Shown: positions 8,456-18,931 of the stretch, piece by piece
How positions within the stretch are numbered: the first letter of the stretch is position 1
Layout: each line of letters starts with the position of its first letter
Source of the DNA: Pragia fontium DSM 5563 = ATCC 49100
GTDB lineage: Bacteria > Pseudomonadota > Gammaproteobacteria > Enterobacterales > Enterobacteriaceae
Direction: 5' to 3'
DNA: 64,000 nt
Assembly: GCF_900112475.1 (NCBI RefSeq)
Contig: NZ_FOLW01000008.1
Coordinates: 62,001-126,000 of the forward strand
Position numbers and translations under genes: made by a program
The notes under the pieces: model-generated
Seen by the model: the letters and a program-made list of their open reading frames with translations, nothing else
The model's database searches: none
Told to the model about the DNA's origin: nothing

Positions 8456-8632
8456 CTACTCATAACTATGTGCATAAAGCAATGAACGCTGCTGACGACC
8501 AAGCTGTTTTTCTGTCCTAATGTGGTGTATTCGGCTATTCCTGCGGGATTGTCCTTCCAACCAGCGGTTACGGCGACGTTGTGCCTGCCGTAGCATACGC
8601 CAGCGTCCAACTTCAGTACGGGATCTGTGCAT
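8456..8632 (-). CDS. yciY: Small basic protein YciY
   Basis: A 58-residue, arginine-rich protein matching E. coli YciY (57 residues) through the block SRTEVGRWRM and the block RWLEGQSRRN. I chose the ATG at 8632 (MHRSRTEVG) because it aligns with the E. coli start; two upstream ATG codons (8644 and 8659) are in frame. E. coli yciY likewise lies between clsA and the yciI region and is transcribed in the opposite direction to clsA. Its function is unknown. The gene is easily missed because of its size. Confidence 0.85.
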   Translation of the reverse strand: MHRSRTEVGRWRMLRQAQRRRNRWLEGQSRRNSRIHHIRTEKQLGRQQRSLLYAHSYE

Positions 8633-8823
8633 AGTGACCAACATACTTCTGACAAACAAATGGTGGATTATTGTAGCGCATTTGATTTTGACTTTTAGCC
8701 AATTAAATCAAAAATTGAGTAACAAAAATCTACCGCTAAAAGTGAAGAAATGTTTTACCTTTTCATTACACTGCGTACACTCAACCTTCTACCACTAAAA
8801 GAAAACAGGATAGCGAATCTCCG

Positions 8824-10284
8824 ATGACCACTTTTTATACGGTATTGAGCTGGTTACTGGTATTAGGTTACTGGTTATTAATTGCCGGTGTAACGTTAAG
8901 AGTGTTGATGAAACGGCGCTCCGTTCCATCCGCCATGGCCTGGTTGCTGGTCATTTATATTCTTCCATTAGTGGGTATCATTGCTTATCTATTATTTGGT
9001 GAACTACATCTGGGTAAGCGTCGCGCAGAGCGTGCTAAAGAGATGTGGCCTTCTACCGCAACTTGGCTGAGTGAATTAAAAAACTGCAAAAATATTTTTG
9101 CCACTCATATCAGCCCAGTTTCAGAGCCACTGTTTCAACTTTGTGCTCACCGGCACGGTGTACCTGCGGTACGAGGTAACCAGCTTCAACTGCTAACCAG
9201 CACCGAAGACACTATGAAATCGCTAATTCGTGATATTGAATTAGCTGAACACAGCATTGAAATGGTGTTCTATATTTGGCAAAGCGGCGGGCTGGTCGAT
9301 AACGTAGCAGAAGCGCTGATGGCTGCGGCTCGCCGTGGTGTTCAATGCCGTTTGATGCTCGACTCAGCAGGCAGCATGCACTTTTTTCGTACCCCCTATC
9401 CAGCACTGATGCGCGAATCCGGAATTGAACTGGTCGAAGCCCTAAAGGTTAACGTTTTACGGGTTTTCTTGCGCCGTATGGATCTACGCCAGCACCGTAA
9501 AATCGTCATTATCGATAATAATATCGCCTATACCGGCAGCATGAATATGGTCGATCCTCGCTTCTTTAAACAAGGTGCCGGCGTTGGTCAGTGGATTGAC
9601 TTAATGGCGCGGGCAGAAGGCCCTGCTGCAACAATGTTAGGCATCATTTATGCCTGCGACTGGGAAATTGAGACCGGTAAGCGCCAGCTTCCTGCTCCTC
9701 CTGATACCGCGATATTGCCGTTTGAGCAAGAAGCGGGTCATACTGTTCAGGTAATTGCTTCTGGCCCAGGGTTCCCAGAAGAAATGATTCATCAGGCGCT
9801 ACTGACCTCCGTTTACTCTTCCAGAAAACAGCTCATTATGACCACACCTTATCTGGTGCCCAGTGATGACTTATTGCATGCCATTTGTACTGCCGCTTTG
9901 CGGGGAGTCGATGTTAATATTATCGTACCGAAAAAAAATGATTCCCTGATGGTGGGCTGGGCCAGCCGCTCATTTTTCTCAGAGCTGCTCGAAGCTGGTG
10001 TCAAAATCTATCAGTTCGAAGATGGATTGCTACATACCAAAAGTGTGTTGGTTGATGGGCAGCTAAGCCTTGTTGGTACCGTCAATCTGGATATTCGTAG
10101 CCTGTGGTTAAACTTTGAAGTTACCATTGTTGTTGATGATAAAGCGTTTGGTGAAGATCTGGCCTGTGTACAAGAAGATTACATTGCCCGTTCAACATTA
10201 TTAAACCCTGAAGAATGGTCAAAACGTCCAATGTGGCAACGAATCATAGAACGTTTGTTTTATTTCTTCAGTCCATTACTATAG
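8824..10284 (+). CDS. clsA: Cardiolipin synthase A
   Basis: Inner membrane enzyme that joins two phosphatidylglycerol molecules to make cardiolipin and glycerol. It has 486 residues, the same as E. coli ClsA: two N-terminal transmembrane helices (about 7-28 and 38-58) and two phospholipase D domains with the HKD motifs [16 protein letters not shown] (about 224) and [15 protein letters not shown] (about 404). The region upstream, after yciY, is very AT-rich and probably holds the promoter. yciU follows 38 bp later on the same strand, so the two may share a transcript. Confidence 0.97.
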   Translation: MTTFYTVLSWLLVLGYWLLIAGVTLRVLMKRRSVPSAMAWLLVIYILPLVGIIAYLLFGELHLGKRRAERAKEMWPSTATWLSELKNCKNIFATHISPVSEPLFQLCAHRHGVPAVRGNQLQLLTSTEDTMKSLIRDIELAEHSIEMVFYIWQSGGLVDNVAEALMAAARRGVQCRLMLDSAGSMHFFRTPYPALMRESGIELVEALKVNVLRVFLRRMDLRQHRKIVIIDNNIAYTGSMNMVDPRFFKQGAGVGQWIDLMARAEGPAATMLGIIYACDWEIETGKRQLPAPPDTAILPFEQEAGHTVQVIASGPGFPEEMIHQALLTSVYSSRKQLIMTTPYLVPSDDLLHAICTAALRGVDVNIIVPKKNDSLMVGWASRSFFSELLEAGVKIYQFEDGLLHTKSVLVDGQLSLVGTVNLDIRSLWLNFEVTIVVDDKAFGEDLACVQEDYIARSTLLNPEEWSKRPMWQRIIERLFYFFSPLL

Positions 10285-10322
10285 CGACAAATTTCGACTT
10301 ACTATTTTTATGGGTACACTAA

Positions 10323-10658
10323 ATGGATATCACAGACTTTGATTTAAATAACCGATTAGATGAAGACGAAACGCTGGATCAAGCGTACGACATCTTTTTG
10401 GAACTGGCCTCAGACAACCTTGATCCTGCGGATGTCATCCTGTTTAACCTTCAATTTGAAGATCGTGGTGCTGCAGAACTTCACGATCCTTCAGATGAGT
10501 GGATTGAGCACGTAGACTTCGACTTAAATCCAGACTTCTTTGCTGAAGTGCTCATCGGGCTAACTAACGAACAGGATGAAGTTGATGACATTTTTGCCCG
10601 GATACTCATTAGCCGGGAAAAAGATCATAAATTCTGTCATATTCTGTGGAAAGAGTAA
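10323..10658 (+). CDS. yciU: YciU family acidic protein (DUF440)
   Basis: Very acidic 111-residue protein of the DUF440 family, proposed to mimic double-stranded DNA. It matches E. coli YciU (109 residues) over most of its length, including [30 protein letters not shown] and the ending [12 protein letters not shown]. It follows clsA closely and ends before a strong bidirectional terminator. In E. coli the opp operon lies between yciU and ychE; here the gap to ychE is only 82 bp. Confidence 0.93.
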   Translation: MDITDFDLNNRLDEDETLDQAYDIFLELASDNLDPADVILFNLQFEDRGAAELHDPSDEWIEHVDFDLNPDFFAEVLIGLTNEQDEVDDIFARILISREKDHKFCHILWKE

Positions 10659-10690
10659 TGTTTCTCTGAATGACCGGTTCAACAGATAAT

Positions 10691-10726
10691 AAAAACCCCG
10701 TTGGTTTTAGCCAACGGGGTTTTTAT
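10691..10726. terminator. Bidirectional terminator between yciU and ychE
   Basis: AAAAACCCCGTTGG (10691-10704) and CCAACGGGGTTTTT (10711-10724) form a 14-bp perfect stem with A/T tracts on both sides. It serves the two convergent genes. Confidence 0.92.
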
Positions 10727-10740
10727 TTGTCATCGTGAAA

Positions 10741-11388
10741 TTAAGCCACTAAACCCGGAAAAGAAACTTTAATGCCGGTGATAATAAACTCAATGCCTAA
10801 CGACATGAGTAATAAGCCCATAATACGAGTAACAACGTTAATACCCGTCTGACCTAATATACGCACTAACAGCGGTGCCGCTCTAAACAATAACCAGCAA
10901 CAGAATGAGAAAAAGGCAATAGCAATAAAAAAACCTAGGTAATCCATCCAGGTATTATAACGAGTACTCCAGACAATCGTTGAGCTGATCGCCCCCGGAC
11001 CGGCCATTAACGGCAATGCTAATGGCACCACCCCGACATTATCACGAATAGCGGTTTCCGTTTTTTCCTGTTTATTCTGTTTGTCTTCCCCCAGTTTTCC
11101 ACTAATCATCGACATCGCGATGGTGACAATCAAAATACCGCCAGCAATACGGAAAGAATCAATGGAAATGCCGAATAAATGTAATATTGCATCCCCCAGA
11201 AACAGAGAGCACCACAAAATAATCGCGACGGAAAGGTTGGCCGTTAGATTTGTTTTATCTCTGGCTGCTGGCGACTGATAGTTAGTCATACTAATGAAAA
11301 CCGGAAGAATACCTACCGGATTAACCAATGCAAACATACCAACAAGGAACTTAATGTATCCCGATAAATCCAGCATGGCATGACCCAT
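10741..11388 (-). CDS. ychE: MarC family inner membrane protein YchE
   Basis: Polytopic inner membrane protein of the MarC family (UPF0056), with six predicted helices and no proven substrate. The 215 residues equal E. coli YchE in length. Conserved blocks are FALVNPVGILPVF near the N-terminus, SMISGKLGEDKQNKQEKTE in the middle loop, PLALPLMAGPGAIS and NVVTRIMGLLLMSLGIEF. As in E. coli it lies divergent from adhE. Confidence 0.93.
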   Translation of the reverse strand: MGHAMLDLSGYIKFLVGMFALVNPVGILPVFISMTNYQSPAARDKTNLTANLSVAIILWCSLFLGDAILHLFGISIDSFRIAGGILIVTIAMSMISGKLGEDKQNKQEKTETAIRDNVGVVPLALPLMAGPGAISSTIVWSTRYNTWMDYLGFFIAIAFFSFCCWLLFRAAPLLVRILGQTGINVVTRIMGLLLMSLGIEFIITGIKVSFPGLVA

Positions 11389-11858
11389 TTGGACTCCCTA
11401 TAAAATAGAACAGTGGGTAAACAACCTAAACGGCGCTAATGTAATTGAGTTATCTTTTAAGGTCTAGCGCAAAAATCAGTTATAGAACCGAATAACCGAA
11501 AAAGTACTTAAGTATAAATCTAATATAGCAAAGCTGTTTTTCAAAAACTTAGCATCATCCTCGAAAAACAGTAAAAAACAGCCAAAAACCAAAAGCTGAA
11601 TGGTGTCAGCATGGCATTATTGTGATGCAGATCACGATATAAGCCAATATGAATAGGTAAGCTGTATCACAAGTCATCCATAAGCAGGTTGGGATAATAT
11701 ATTTTAGCTGCTATCAATAAAATATCTTCTGATAACAATAGATTAAGTTAAGTTTTTTCAGTAAGTAAATCGTGTTGATATATTAAAACGTTCACCATAC
11801 TTAATACTGACACCGCGGCCTACTCACTAAAAAAATTTATCAATCTTAGGAGAGTCCC
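11389..11858. other. Long leader and promoter region of adhE
   Basis: 470 bp, AT-rich, without a convincing open frame. It holds a CRP-like site (11621-11636) and, just before the gene, a strong ribosome binding site TTAGGAGAG (11846-11854). Long leaders with layered control are typical of adhE in enterobacteria. Confidence 0.55.
11621..11636. promoter_or_regulatory. CRP-like site upstream of adhE
   Basis: TGTGATGCAGATCACG matches the CRP consensus TGTGA-N6-TCACA at nine of ten fixed positions. It is centred about 230 bp before the adhE start codon, so it probably acts on an upstream promoter. Confidence 0.55.
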
Positions 11859-14531
11859 ATGATAGTAAGTAACGCTACTGAACTTAATGCACTGGTTGCT
11901 CGAGTGAAAAAAGCGCAACGCGAGTATGCTAACTACACTCAGGAACAAGTCGATAAAATCTTCAGAGCAGCTGCGCTGGCTGCGGCAAATGCGCGGATTC
12001 CTCTGGCTAAAATGGCCGTTGAAGAGTCAGGTATGGGAATTGTCGAAGATAAAGTGATTAAAAATCACTTTGCATCCGAATACATTTATAACAAATACAA
12101 AGATGAAAAAACCTGCGGTATTCTGGAAGAAGATGAGACTTTTGGAACCATTACTATCGCCGAGCCCACTGGAATTATCTGCGGCATTGTTCCAACCACC
12201 AACCCAACGTCTACTGCCATTTTCAAGGCACTGATTAGTCTAAAGACTCGTAACGGTATTATTTTCTCACCCCATCCTCGTGCCAAGAATGCAACCAATG
12301 AAGCCGCAAATATTGTGCTACAGGCAGCCATTGCGGCAGGAGCACCAAAAGATATTATTGGCTGGATCGACGTACCCAGCGTAGAACTGTCTAATCAGTT
12401 AATGCATCACCCTGATATTAACCTGATTCTTGCCACCGGCGGCCCAGGTATGGTTAAGGCGGCTTATAGCTCAGGTAAACCCGCTATTGGCGTTGGCGCA
12501 GGTAATTCTCCAGTAGTGATTGATGAAACCGCTGATATTAAGCGTGCTGTTGCCTCTATTCTGATGTCTAAAACCTTTGATAATGGCGTTATCTGCGCAT
12601 CAGAGCAGTCTGTTATCGTGATAGATAAAATTTATGATGCCGTGCGTGAGCGTTTTGCCTCTCACGGTGGTTATATGCTACAAGGCAAAGAATTAAAAGC
12701 CGTCCAAGGCATTATCCTTAAAAACGGTGGGATCAATGCGGCTATCGTTGGTCAGCCAGCGGTTAAAATCGCAGAGATGGCAGGTATTACCGTTCCGACA
12801 ACCACAAAAGTACTGATTGGTGAAGTCACTGACGTTGATGAATCAGAGCCTTTTGCTCATGAAAAACTTTCCCCCATGTTAGCCATGTATCGGGCTAAAA
12901 ACTTTAACGATGCCGTTGATAAAGCTGAAAAACTGGTGGCTATGGGCGGTATCGGTCATACCTCTGGCCTGTATACCGATCAAGATAATCAAAGTGAACG
13001 TATCGCTTATTTCGGCGATAAGATGAAGACCGCTCGTATTCTCATTAATACCCCGACATCTCAGGGCGGTATTGGTGACCTTTATAACTTTAAGCTGGCA
13101 CCATCATTAACTTTAGGCTGTGGTTCATGGGGAGGAAACTCTATATCTGAAAACGTGGGTCCTAAACATCTTATTAATAAGAAGACCGTCGCTAAGCGAG
13201 CTGAAAATATGTTATGGCATAAACTTCCTAAATCAATCTACTTCCGCCGAGGTTCACTACCTATTGCTTTAGAAGAAGTGGCAACTGATGGTGCTAAGCG
13301 CGCATTTATCGTTACCGACCGTTTCTTATTCAATAATGGTTATGCCGATCAAATCACTAATGTGTTAAAACAACACGGTGTTGAAACAGAGGTTTTCTTT
13401 GAAGTCGAAGCCGATCCTACGCTGAGCATAGTGCGTAAGGGAGCGGAACAAATGCACTCCTTTAAGCCTGATGTCATTATTGCATTAGGCGGCGGTTCTC
13501 CTATGGATGCGGCGAAAATTATGTGGGTGATGTATGAACATCCAGAGACCCATTTTGAAGAGCTAGCCTTAAGATTTATGGATATCCGGAAACGCATCTA
13601 TAAATTCCCTAAAATGGGTGTGAAAGCGAAAATGATTGCGATCACCACAACATCAGGTACCGGCTCAGAAGTCACCCCATTTGCCGTCGTCACCGATGAT
13701 AAAACCGGTATGAAATATCCATTGGCTGATTACGCCTTAACACCAGATATGGCGATAGTTGATGCTAATCTGGTTATGGATATGCCTAAATCATTATGTG
13801 CTTTTGGTGGTCTGGATGCGGTCACCCACGCTCTGGAAGCCTATGTTTCCGTATTAGCCAACGAATATACCGATGGCCAAGCGCTACAGGCATTAAAACT
13901 GCTGAAGGAGTATCTACCCCTTAGCTATAAAGAAGGCGCTAAAAACCCGGTAGCGCGTGAGCGGGTACATAATGCCGCCACCATTGCAGGCATTGCTTTC
14001 GCAAACGCTTTCCTTGGTGTTTGCCATTCAATGGCGCATAAACTAGGTTCAGAGTTTCATTTACCACATGGTTTAGCCAACGCCTTGTTGATTTGTAACG
14101 TCATTCGCTATAACGCCAATGATAATCCAACAAAGCAGACAGCCTTCAGTCAATACGATCGCCCGCAATCCCGTCGCCAGTATGCAGAAATTGCCGATCA
14201 CCTTGGTCTTTCTGCTGTAGGCGACCGCACTGGCGCTAAAATCGAGAAACTATTAGATTGGCTTGATGATATTAAGAAACAATTAGATATCCCGGCATCA
14301 ATTCGTGAAGCGGGAGTGTCTGAAGCTGACTTCTTGGCCAAGGTCGATAAATTATCTGAAGATGCGTTCGACGATCAGTGTACCGGCGCTAATCCGCGTT
14401 ATCCGCTGATTTCTGAATTGAAAACAATTCTTCTGGATACTTACTATGGCCGCAACTACATGGAACAACAACAGTCCCAAATCGTTGTGGAAACCAAAGC
14501 GAAATCCTCAGTGAAAAAGAATAAAAAGTAG
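11859..14531 (+). CDS. adhE: Bifunctional aldehyde-alcohol dehydrogenase
   Basis: AdhE reduces acetyl-CoA to acetaldehyde and then to ethanol with NADH, recycling NAD in fermentation; it forms long filaments (spirosomes). It has 890 residues, very near the E. coli 891. The N-terminal aldehyde dehydrogenase half (about 1-440) carries the catalytic cysteine in GVICASEQS. The C-terminal iron-dependent alcohol dehydrogenase half (about 450-870) has GGGSPMDAAK for NAD and the metal-binding histidines in ANAFLGVCHSMAHKLG and LPHG. A strong ribosome binding site supports the start, and a terminator follows the stop. Confidence 0.98.
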   Translation: MIVSNATELNALVARVKKAQREYANYTQEQVDKIFRAAALAAANARIPLAKMAVEESGMGIVEDKVIKNHFASEYIYNKYKDEKTCGILEEDETFGTITIAEPTGIICGIVPTTNPTSTAIFKALISLKTRNGIIFSPHPRAKNATNEAANIVLQAAIAAGAPKDIIGWIDVPSVELSNQLMHHPDINLILATGGPGMVKAAYSSGKPAIGVGAGNSPVVIDETADIKRAVASILMSKTFDNGVICASEQSVIVIDKIYDAVRERFASHGGYMLQGKELKAVQGIILKNGGINAAIVGQPAVKIAEMAGITVPTTTKVLIGEVTDVDESEPFAHEKLSPMLAMYRAKNFNDAVDKAEKLVAMGGIGHTSGLYTDQDNQSERIAYFGDKMKTARILINTPTSQGGIGDLYNFKLAPSLTLGCGSWGGNSISENVGPKHLINKKTVAKRAENMLWHKLPKSIYFRRGSLPIALEEVATDGAKRAFIVTDRFLFNNGYADQITNVLKQHGVETEVFFEVEADPTLSIVRKGAEQMHSFKPDVIIALGGGSPMDAAKIMWVMYEHPETHFEELALRFMDIRKRIYKFPKMGVKAKMIAITTTSGTGSEVTPFAVVTDDKTGMKYPLADYALTPDMAIVDANLVMDMPKSLCAFGGLDAVTHALEAYVSVLANEYTDGQALQALKLLKEYLPLSYKEGAKNPVARERVHNAATIAGIAFANAFLGVCHSMAHKLGSEFHLPHGLANALLICNVIRYNANDNPTKQTAFSQYDRPQSRRQYAEIADHLGLSAVGDRTGAKIEKLLDWLDDIKKQLDIPASIREAGVSEADFLAKVDKLSEDAFDDQCTGANPRYPLISELKTILLDTYYGRNYMEQQQSQIVVETKAKSSVKKNKK

Positions 14532-14550
14532 TGTGATAAATATCGTTAAC

Positions 14551-14585
14551 AACCGCCTTCACTTCACGAAGGCGGTTTTTTTTAT
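14551..14585 (+). terminator. adhE terminator
   Basis: AACCGCCTTC and GAAGGCGGTT form a 10-bp perfect stem (14551-14577) followed by a run of T residues. It lies 20 bases after the adhE stop codon. Confidence 0.92.
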
Positions 14586-15707
14586 TCTGTTAACCCGTTC
14601 ATTATCTCGTTTGTGAGTACGTTAAGTACGCTTCATGCTTGCTGACCATGGTGAAACTGCATTATCCAGCCACTGCCTCCCTCTTCTGACTCCATAAGAA
14701 CAAACTGGCAACACATCTAGTCAGCTTACAAATAGGACAAGGAATATAGTCTTAAAATTAACATATTGATTTTTCTATACTAAAAATAACTCTTAGTTTT
14801 TATCATATTAAGTTAAGAATTATGAAGAATTATAAATAAATGTAACATTAGCCAACAACGTCTCTAACATAACCACAATGAGATAAAACACATCATCGCC
14901 ATATGATGTGACTATCTTAACAATCACTCAGACTCCTCTCTGATATCACCAAAAACATTTTTTCCTTTAAATAGAGAGAGTAACCAGAATAACGCTCAAT
15001 ATTGGCTAATATATATGAGCCCACACCATAATAAGTTGACTCAAAAATGATAAGATTGATAAGGATGTAACGTATATTCTCTACGGGAAAATGACACGAT
15101 ATTACAACATAAACCTAATTTTGATTTTATTTTGAAAGGACTGGAAACATATACCCATTGGTCCTGAGACATAAACAATGGTACCCACCTAAAAAAGCCC
15201 CTAGCCCCGGTATTCACGCCACTAAAACGGGAGCCCATGTTTTGATTACATAAAATATATGACGCATGTAAACACGTTAATCCATAGCGGCAAAAAATTT
15301 GCACGCTAAGTATTTTTCCTAGAACTATATCTTAAACTCACACTTTTTTATTTACTTACCGGCTATAAAATCACTCATCGTTATAAATATCCCTGCTGAT
15401 AAATAAACTTTTAACATATCGCCCTCCAACCGATGAAAACCTAGCTAACTTATTAAAATTCAAGATAGTTAGCATTTACAAATAGCAATAATTAAAATTT
15501 ACGTTAGTCAGTAACCTAATTTATAACTAACCATTATTGATGATTTATGTCTTTTTATTAGTGAAAATCATAACATTAATAGCTTAAATATCTCTTTCCG
15601 ACTATTATCTATGTGAATTAAAACGCCCTTTAACTGGTCAGGGGATATAGGCCGAAATTTGTTAATCCAGACGAAATGTGTTTTTTTGACCTATTTTCCT
15701 CCTTACA
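14586..15707. other. Long AT-rich spacer between adhE and hns
   Basis: About 1.1 kb with no gene I can support. In E. coli this position holds tdk and ychG, which are absent. The stretch is strongly AT-rich, as is usual for H-NS-bound DNA, except for a more GC-rich patch at about 15170-15240. A minus-strand frame of 87 codons (15304 to 15041) spans that patch; I recognise no family in it. Confidence 0.5.
15041..15304 (-). CDS. Possible small ORF, unrecognised
   Basis: An 87-codon frame that starts with ATG and is not a shadow of another gene. The middle part (GARGFFRWVPLFMSQDQW) sits in a patch with higher GC than its surroundings and looks more protein-like than the ends. There is no clear ribosome binding site and no family I recognise. 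It could be chance, or the remnant of a gene lost from this spacer. Confidence 0.2.
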   Translation of the reverse strand: MQIFCRYGLTCLHASYILCNQNMGSRFSGVNTGARGFFRWVPLFMSQDQWVYVSSPFKIKSKLGLCCNIVSFSRREYTLHPYQSYHF

Positions 15708-15735
15708 TTGACAATATTTGACTATCGCTTATAAA
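15708..15735 (+). promoter_or_regulatory. Likely hns promoter
   Basis: A consensus -35 TTGACA (15708-15713) and TATAAA (15730-15735) with a 16-base spacer lie about 100 bp before the hns start, in curved-looking AT-rich DNA. H-NS is known to repress its own gene, which the AT-rich flanks would allow. Confidence 0.65.
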
Positions 15736-15834
15736 TAAATTAACTTTATTTATGTAATACCCTATTGCAGAATTTAATTCAGCGTTTTATTATTGATGAA
15801 AATTTCAATCCATAATTAATTTGAGAACGATACA

Positions 15835-16242
15835 ATGAGCGAAGCATTAAAAGTCCTTAACAACATCCGTACTTTGCGTGCTCAAGCAAGAGAATGCTCT
15901 CTTGAGACTTTAGAAGAAATGTTAGAAAAAATGGAAGTTGTAGTAAAAGAGCGTCGTGAAGAAGAACAGGCTAGCCAAGCTGAAATTCAAGAACGCACTC
16001 GTAAATTACAACAATATCGTGAAATGCTGATCGCTGATGGCATTGATCCTAATGAATTACTTCAAACTCTTTCTGCAGCTAAAATCTCAAGTAAGTCTAA
16101 GCGCGCAGCTCGCCCAGCTAAATATCAGTTCACTGATGAAAACGGTGAGCTAAAAACCTGGACTGGCCAAGGCCGTACACCAGCAGTTATTAAGAAAGCT
16201 ATTGAAGAACAAGGTAAATCCCTAGACGATTTCCTGCTGTAA
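15835..16242 (+). CDS. hns: Nucleoid-associated protein H-NS
   Basis: H-NS binds AT-rich DNA, silences transferred genes and compacts the chromosome. The 135 residues include the N-terminal coiled-coil oligomerisation region (about 1-64, [12 protein letters not shown]), a flexible basic linker (about 80-93) and the C-terminal DNA-binding domain with the TWTGQGRTP loop, whose QGR falls at residues 112-114 as in E. coli. The length is two residues short of the E. coli protein because the final KQ is missing. It lies near galU as in E. coli, but with uge and ugd inserted between. Confidence 0.98.
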   Translation: MSEALKVLNNIRTLRAQARECSLETLEEMLEKMEVVVKERREEEQASQAEIQERTRKLQQYREMLIADGIDPNELLQTLSAAKISSKSKRAARPAKYQFTDENGELKTWTGQGRTPAVIKKAIEEQGKSLDDFLL

Positions 16243-16260
16243 TTAGCTAATATTATCCTT

Positions 16261-16292
16261 AAAAGCCTCCATTTTATGGGGGCTTTTATCTT
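16261..16292 (+). terminator. hns terminator
   Basis: AAAAGCCTCC (16261-16270) pairs with GGGGGCTTTT (16278-16287), nine Watson-Crick pairs and one mismatch-tolerant G-U position, with a T-rich tail. It lies 18 bases after the hns stop. Confidence 0.85.
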
Positions 16293-16500
16293 TTCGGGTG
16301 CTAAATATAATATTGTTCTTCTAATCCTTTGCTAAGTATTGAATATTTTACCGGGCCTGTATTAAATCAGCACGCATTCAACGACGCTTCAGTAAATATT
16401 CCTAAACATTTTTAGATAATTACAATTGTAACAATACCAATTACAACCAAATGCGTTGATTTTTCCCATATCCGTTATTAAGTATCAATAATAATTAATA

Positions 16501-16522
16501 AAAAAAGGGCAAAGCCCTTTTT
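16501..16522 (-). terminator. Terminator of the galU-ugd-uge operon
   Basis: A palindrome AAAAAAGGGC-AA-AGCCCTTTTT just past the uge stop codon, read on the minus strand, gives a short GC stem with a T tract. The stretch 16288-16500 between it and the hns terminator is AT-rich and shows nothing else. Confidence 0.8.
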
Positions 16523-16548
16523 AAATATCATCAGGTAAATATTACCCA

Positions 16549-17556
16549 CTATTGATAAAAGCTCCGGTACCAATCAACAAATCTCTGTACGCCATCTTCA
16601 ACAGACGTTTGCGGTTTAAAGCCGATCGCTTTATCTAATGCGGAAGTATCCGCACTCGTTTCCAAAACGTCACCTGGTTGCATTGGCAACAAATTCTTTT
16701 TAGCTATTTTCCCTAATGCTCTTTCAAGAGATTCAATATATTCCATCAAACGTACAGGTTGGCTATTGCCAATATTATATATGGCATAAGGAGCAGAGCT
16801 TGTCGCTGGCGAACCTGTTTCAACCGTCCATGATGGATTAGCTGCCGGGATAACCGCCTGTATACGAACTATCGACTCAACAATATCATCGATATAGGTA
16901 AAGTCCCTGCGCATATCCCCATGGTTATAAACATCAATACTTCGTCCTTCAATAATCGCCTTGGTAAACTTGAATAAGGCCATATCAGGACGCCCCCAAG
17001 GGCCATAGACGGTAAAAAAGCGCAATCCGGTAGTCGGCAAATTAAACAGATGGGAATATGAGTGAGACATTAGCTCATTGGCTTTTTTAGTCGCCGCATA
17101 CAGCGAAATAGGATGATCAACCGTATCATTCGTAGAGAATGGTAGCTTACGATTTAATCCATACACTGAACTTGAAGAAGCGTATAGAAGGTGCTCAATT
17201 TTATGATGTCGGCACCCTTCCAGAATATTTAAGTGGCCGATAAGGTTTGCATCAGCATAAGCATGAGGATTCTCTAACGAATAGCGCACCCCAGCCTGAG
17301 CTGCCAGATGAATCACCCGCTGGAATCCCTCAGCAGCAAACAATGCGGCCATCCCCTCTCTATCAGCTAAATCGAGCTTGATAAAGCGAAACTGAGGGTG
17401 TTCTTCAATCAATGCAAGGCGAGCCTCCTTGAGGCTCACATCATAATAATCGTTAAGGTTGTCGATACCGACAACCTCATGACCTAACGAAAGAAGGCGC
17501 TGGCTAACGTGAAAACCAATAAAACCAGCAGCGCCAGTAACTAAAAATTTCATCAT
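16549..17556 (-). CDS. uge: UDP-glucuronate 4-epimerase
   Basis: Short-chain dehydrogenase fold epimerase that interconverts UDP-glucuronate and UDP-galacturonate for capsule or lipopolysaccharide core. The 335 residues show the NAD-binding GAAGFIG motif (about 8-14), the catalytic YAATKKANE (Tyr-x3-Lys, about 153), [15 protein letters not shown] and [11 protein letters not shown]. It closely resembles Klebsiella Uge (334 residues). It lies five bases after ugd, whose product makes its substrate, which strengthens the substrate call over a UDP-glucose epimerase. Confidence 0.88.
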   Translation of the reverse strand: MMKFLVTGAAGFIGFHVSQRLLSLGHEVVGIDNLNDYYDVSLKEARLALIEEHPQFRFIKLDLADREGMAALFAAEGFQRVIHLAAQAGVRYSLENPHAYADANLIGHLNILEGCRHHKIEHLLYASSSSVYGLNRKLPFSTNDTVDHPISLYAATKKANELMSHSYSHLFNLPTTGLRFFTVYGPWGRPDMALFKFTKAIIEGRSIDVYNHGDMRRDFTYIDDIVESIVRIQAVIPAANPSWTVETGSPATSSAPYAIYNIGNSQPVRLMEYIESLERALGKIAKKNLLPMQPGDVLETSADTSALDKAIGFKPQTSVEDGVQRFVDWYRSFYQ

Positions 17557-17561
17557 AGACC

Positions 17562-18905
17562 TTAAATAACGGGATTAACGGAGGCTCCGCGGCCGATACC
17601 ATAATAGGTAAACCCACGTTGGTTCATTCTTTCCGGTTCGTACAGATTACGCCCGTCAAAAACAACAGGATGTTTAAGCGTAGCTTTAATCAAGTCAAAA
17701 TCTGGCGCACGGAAATTTTGCCATTCCGTACAAATAATTAATGCATCAGCGTTATGCAATGTTGCCTCTTTCGTGCCCATTAAGAGCAAATCGTCACGAT
17801 TGCCATATATGCGCTGGGCTTCTTCCATGGCTTCTGGATCGAAAGCCTGAACTTTAGCTCCGGCTTGCCATAACGCTTCCATAAGAACCCGACTGGATGA
17901 CTCTCTCATATCGTCAGTATTTGGTTTAAATGCCAGTCCCCACAGCGCAAACGTCCGACCTTTTAGATCGCCATTAAAATGGCGCTGTACGAAACTAAAT
18001 AGTTTATGTTTTTGTCTGGCATTAACGGCTTCAACAGCCTGAAGTAGTTCTGGTTGATATCCGATATGTTGAGCAGTACGGATTAACGCTTGTACGTCTT
18101 TAGGGAAGCAAGAACCGCCGTAGCCACAACCAGGATAAATAAAATGGTAGCCAATACGAGAATCCGAACCAATACCTTGACGAACTTTCTCGATATCAGC
18201 ACCCAGCATCTCGGCTAAATTAGACATCTCATTCATAAAGCTGATTTTAGTCGCCAGCATACAGTTTGCGGCATATTTAGTCAGCTCGGCACTGCGGATA
18301 TCCATAATCACCATTCTGTCGTGATTACGGTTAAAAGGACTGTACAGCTCACGAATCAAATCCAATACTTGCTCATTATCCGTACCGATAACAATGCGCT
18401 CCGGTTTCATACAGTCAGAAACAGCGGCACCTTCTTTGAGGAATTCAGGATTTGACACAACGTCAAACGATAGTTCTGACTGACGTTTTTTCAAGGTTTC
18501 ACTAACAACTTCATGGACTTTGTCCGCTGTTCCTACCGGCACGGTAGATTTGTCAATAATCACTTTATAACTTGTCATATGCTCAGCAATGGTGCGAGCA
18601 ACAGCGGTGACATATTTTAAGTCAGCGGAGCCATCTTCATCCGGTGGAGTACCAACAGCGATAAATTGAATTTCGCCATGAGCAACGCCTTGTTTAGCAT
18701 CGGTGGTGAAAATCAGCCGTCCTGCTTCATAATTTTCTTTAACCAAAGGGGTTAGCCCTGGTTCAAAAATAGGAATAATACCTTTTTTAAGATTGGCGAC
18801 TTTAGTTTCATCAATGTCAACGCACATCACATCATGGCCAACTTCAGCCAATACGGCGGCCTGAACCAAACCAACATAACCAATACCAAAAACTGTTACT
18901 TTCAT
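17562..18905 (-). CDS. ugd: UDP-glucose 6-dehydrogenase
   Basis: Oxidises UDP-glucose twice with NAD to UDP-glucuronate. I place the start at 18905 ([15 protein letters not shown]); the frame is open further upstream but overlaps galU there. The 447 residues hold the N-terminal NAD-binding domain (GIGYVG, about 7-12), the central helix, the catalytic cysteine in [11 protein letters not shown] (about 262) and the C-terminal UDP-binding domain. The length fits the roughly 450-residue class, longer than the 388-residue E. coli Ugd. It follows galU by 26 bp, so product passes directly from GalU to Ugd to Uge. Confidence 0.93.
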   Translation of the reverse strand: MKVTVFGIGYVGLVQAAVLAEVGHDVMCVDIDETKVANLKKGIIPIFEPGLTPLVKENYEAGRLIFTTDAKQGVAHGEIQFIAVGTPPDEDGSADLKYVTAVARTIAEHMTSYKVIIDKSTVPVGTADKVHEVVSETLKKRQSELSFDVVSNPEFLKEGAAVSDCMKPERIVIGTDNEQVLDLIRELYSPFNRNHDRMVIMDIRSAELTKYAANCMLATKISFMNEMSNLAEMLGADIEKVRQGIGSDSRIGYHFIYPGCGYGGSCFPKDVQALIRTAQHIGYQPELLQAVEAVNARQKHKLFSFVQRHFNGDLKGRTFALWGLAFKPNTDDMRESSSRVLMEALWQAGAKVQAFDPEAMEEAQRIYGNRDDLLLMGTKEATLHNADALIICTEWQNFRAPDFDLIKATLKHPVVFDGRNLYEPERMNQRGFTYYGIGRGASVNPVI

Positions 18906-18931
18906 CTTATGATATCCACATATACCGTTAA

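Noticed and set aside
8380-8655. A 91-codon minus-strand ORF overlapping yciY
   Set aside because: It uses a different frame from yciY, which matches a known small protein family, and it runs through the yciI-yciY hairpin.
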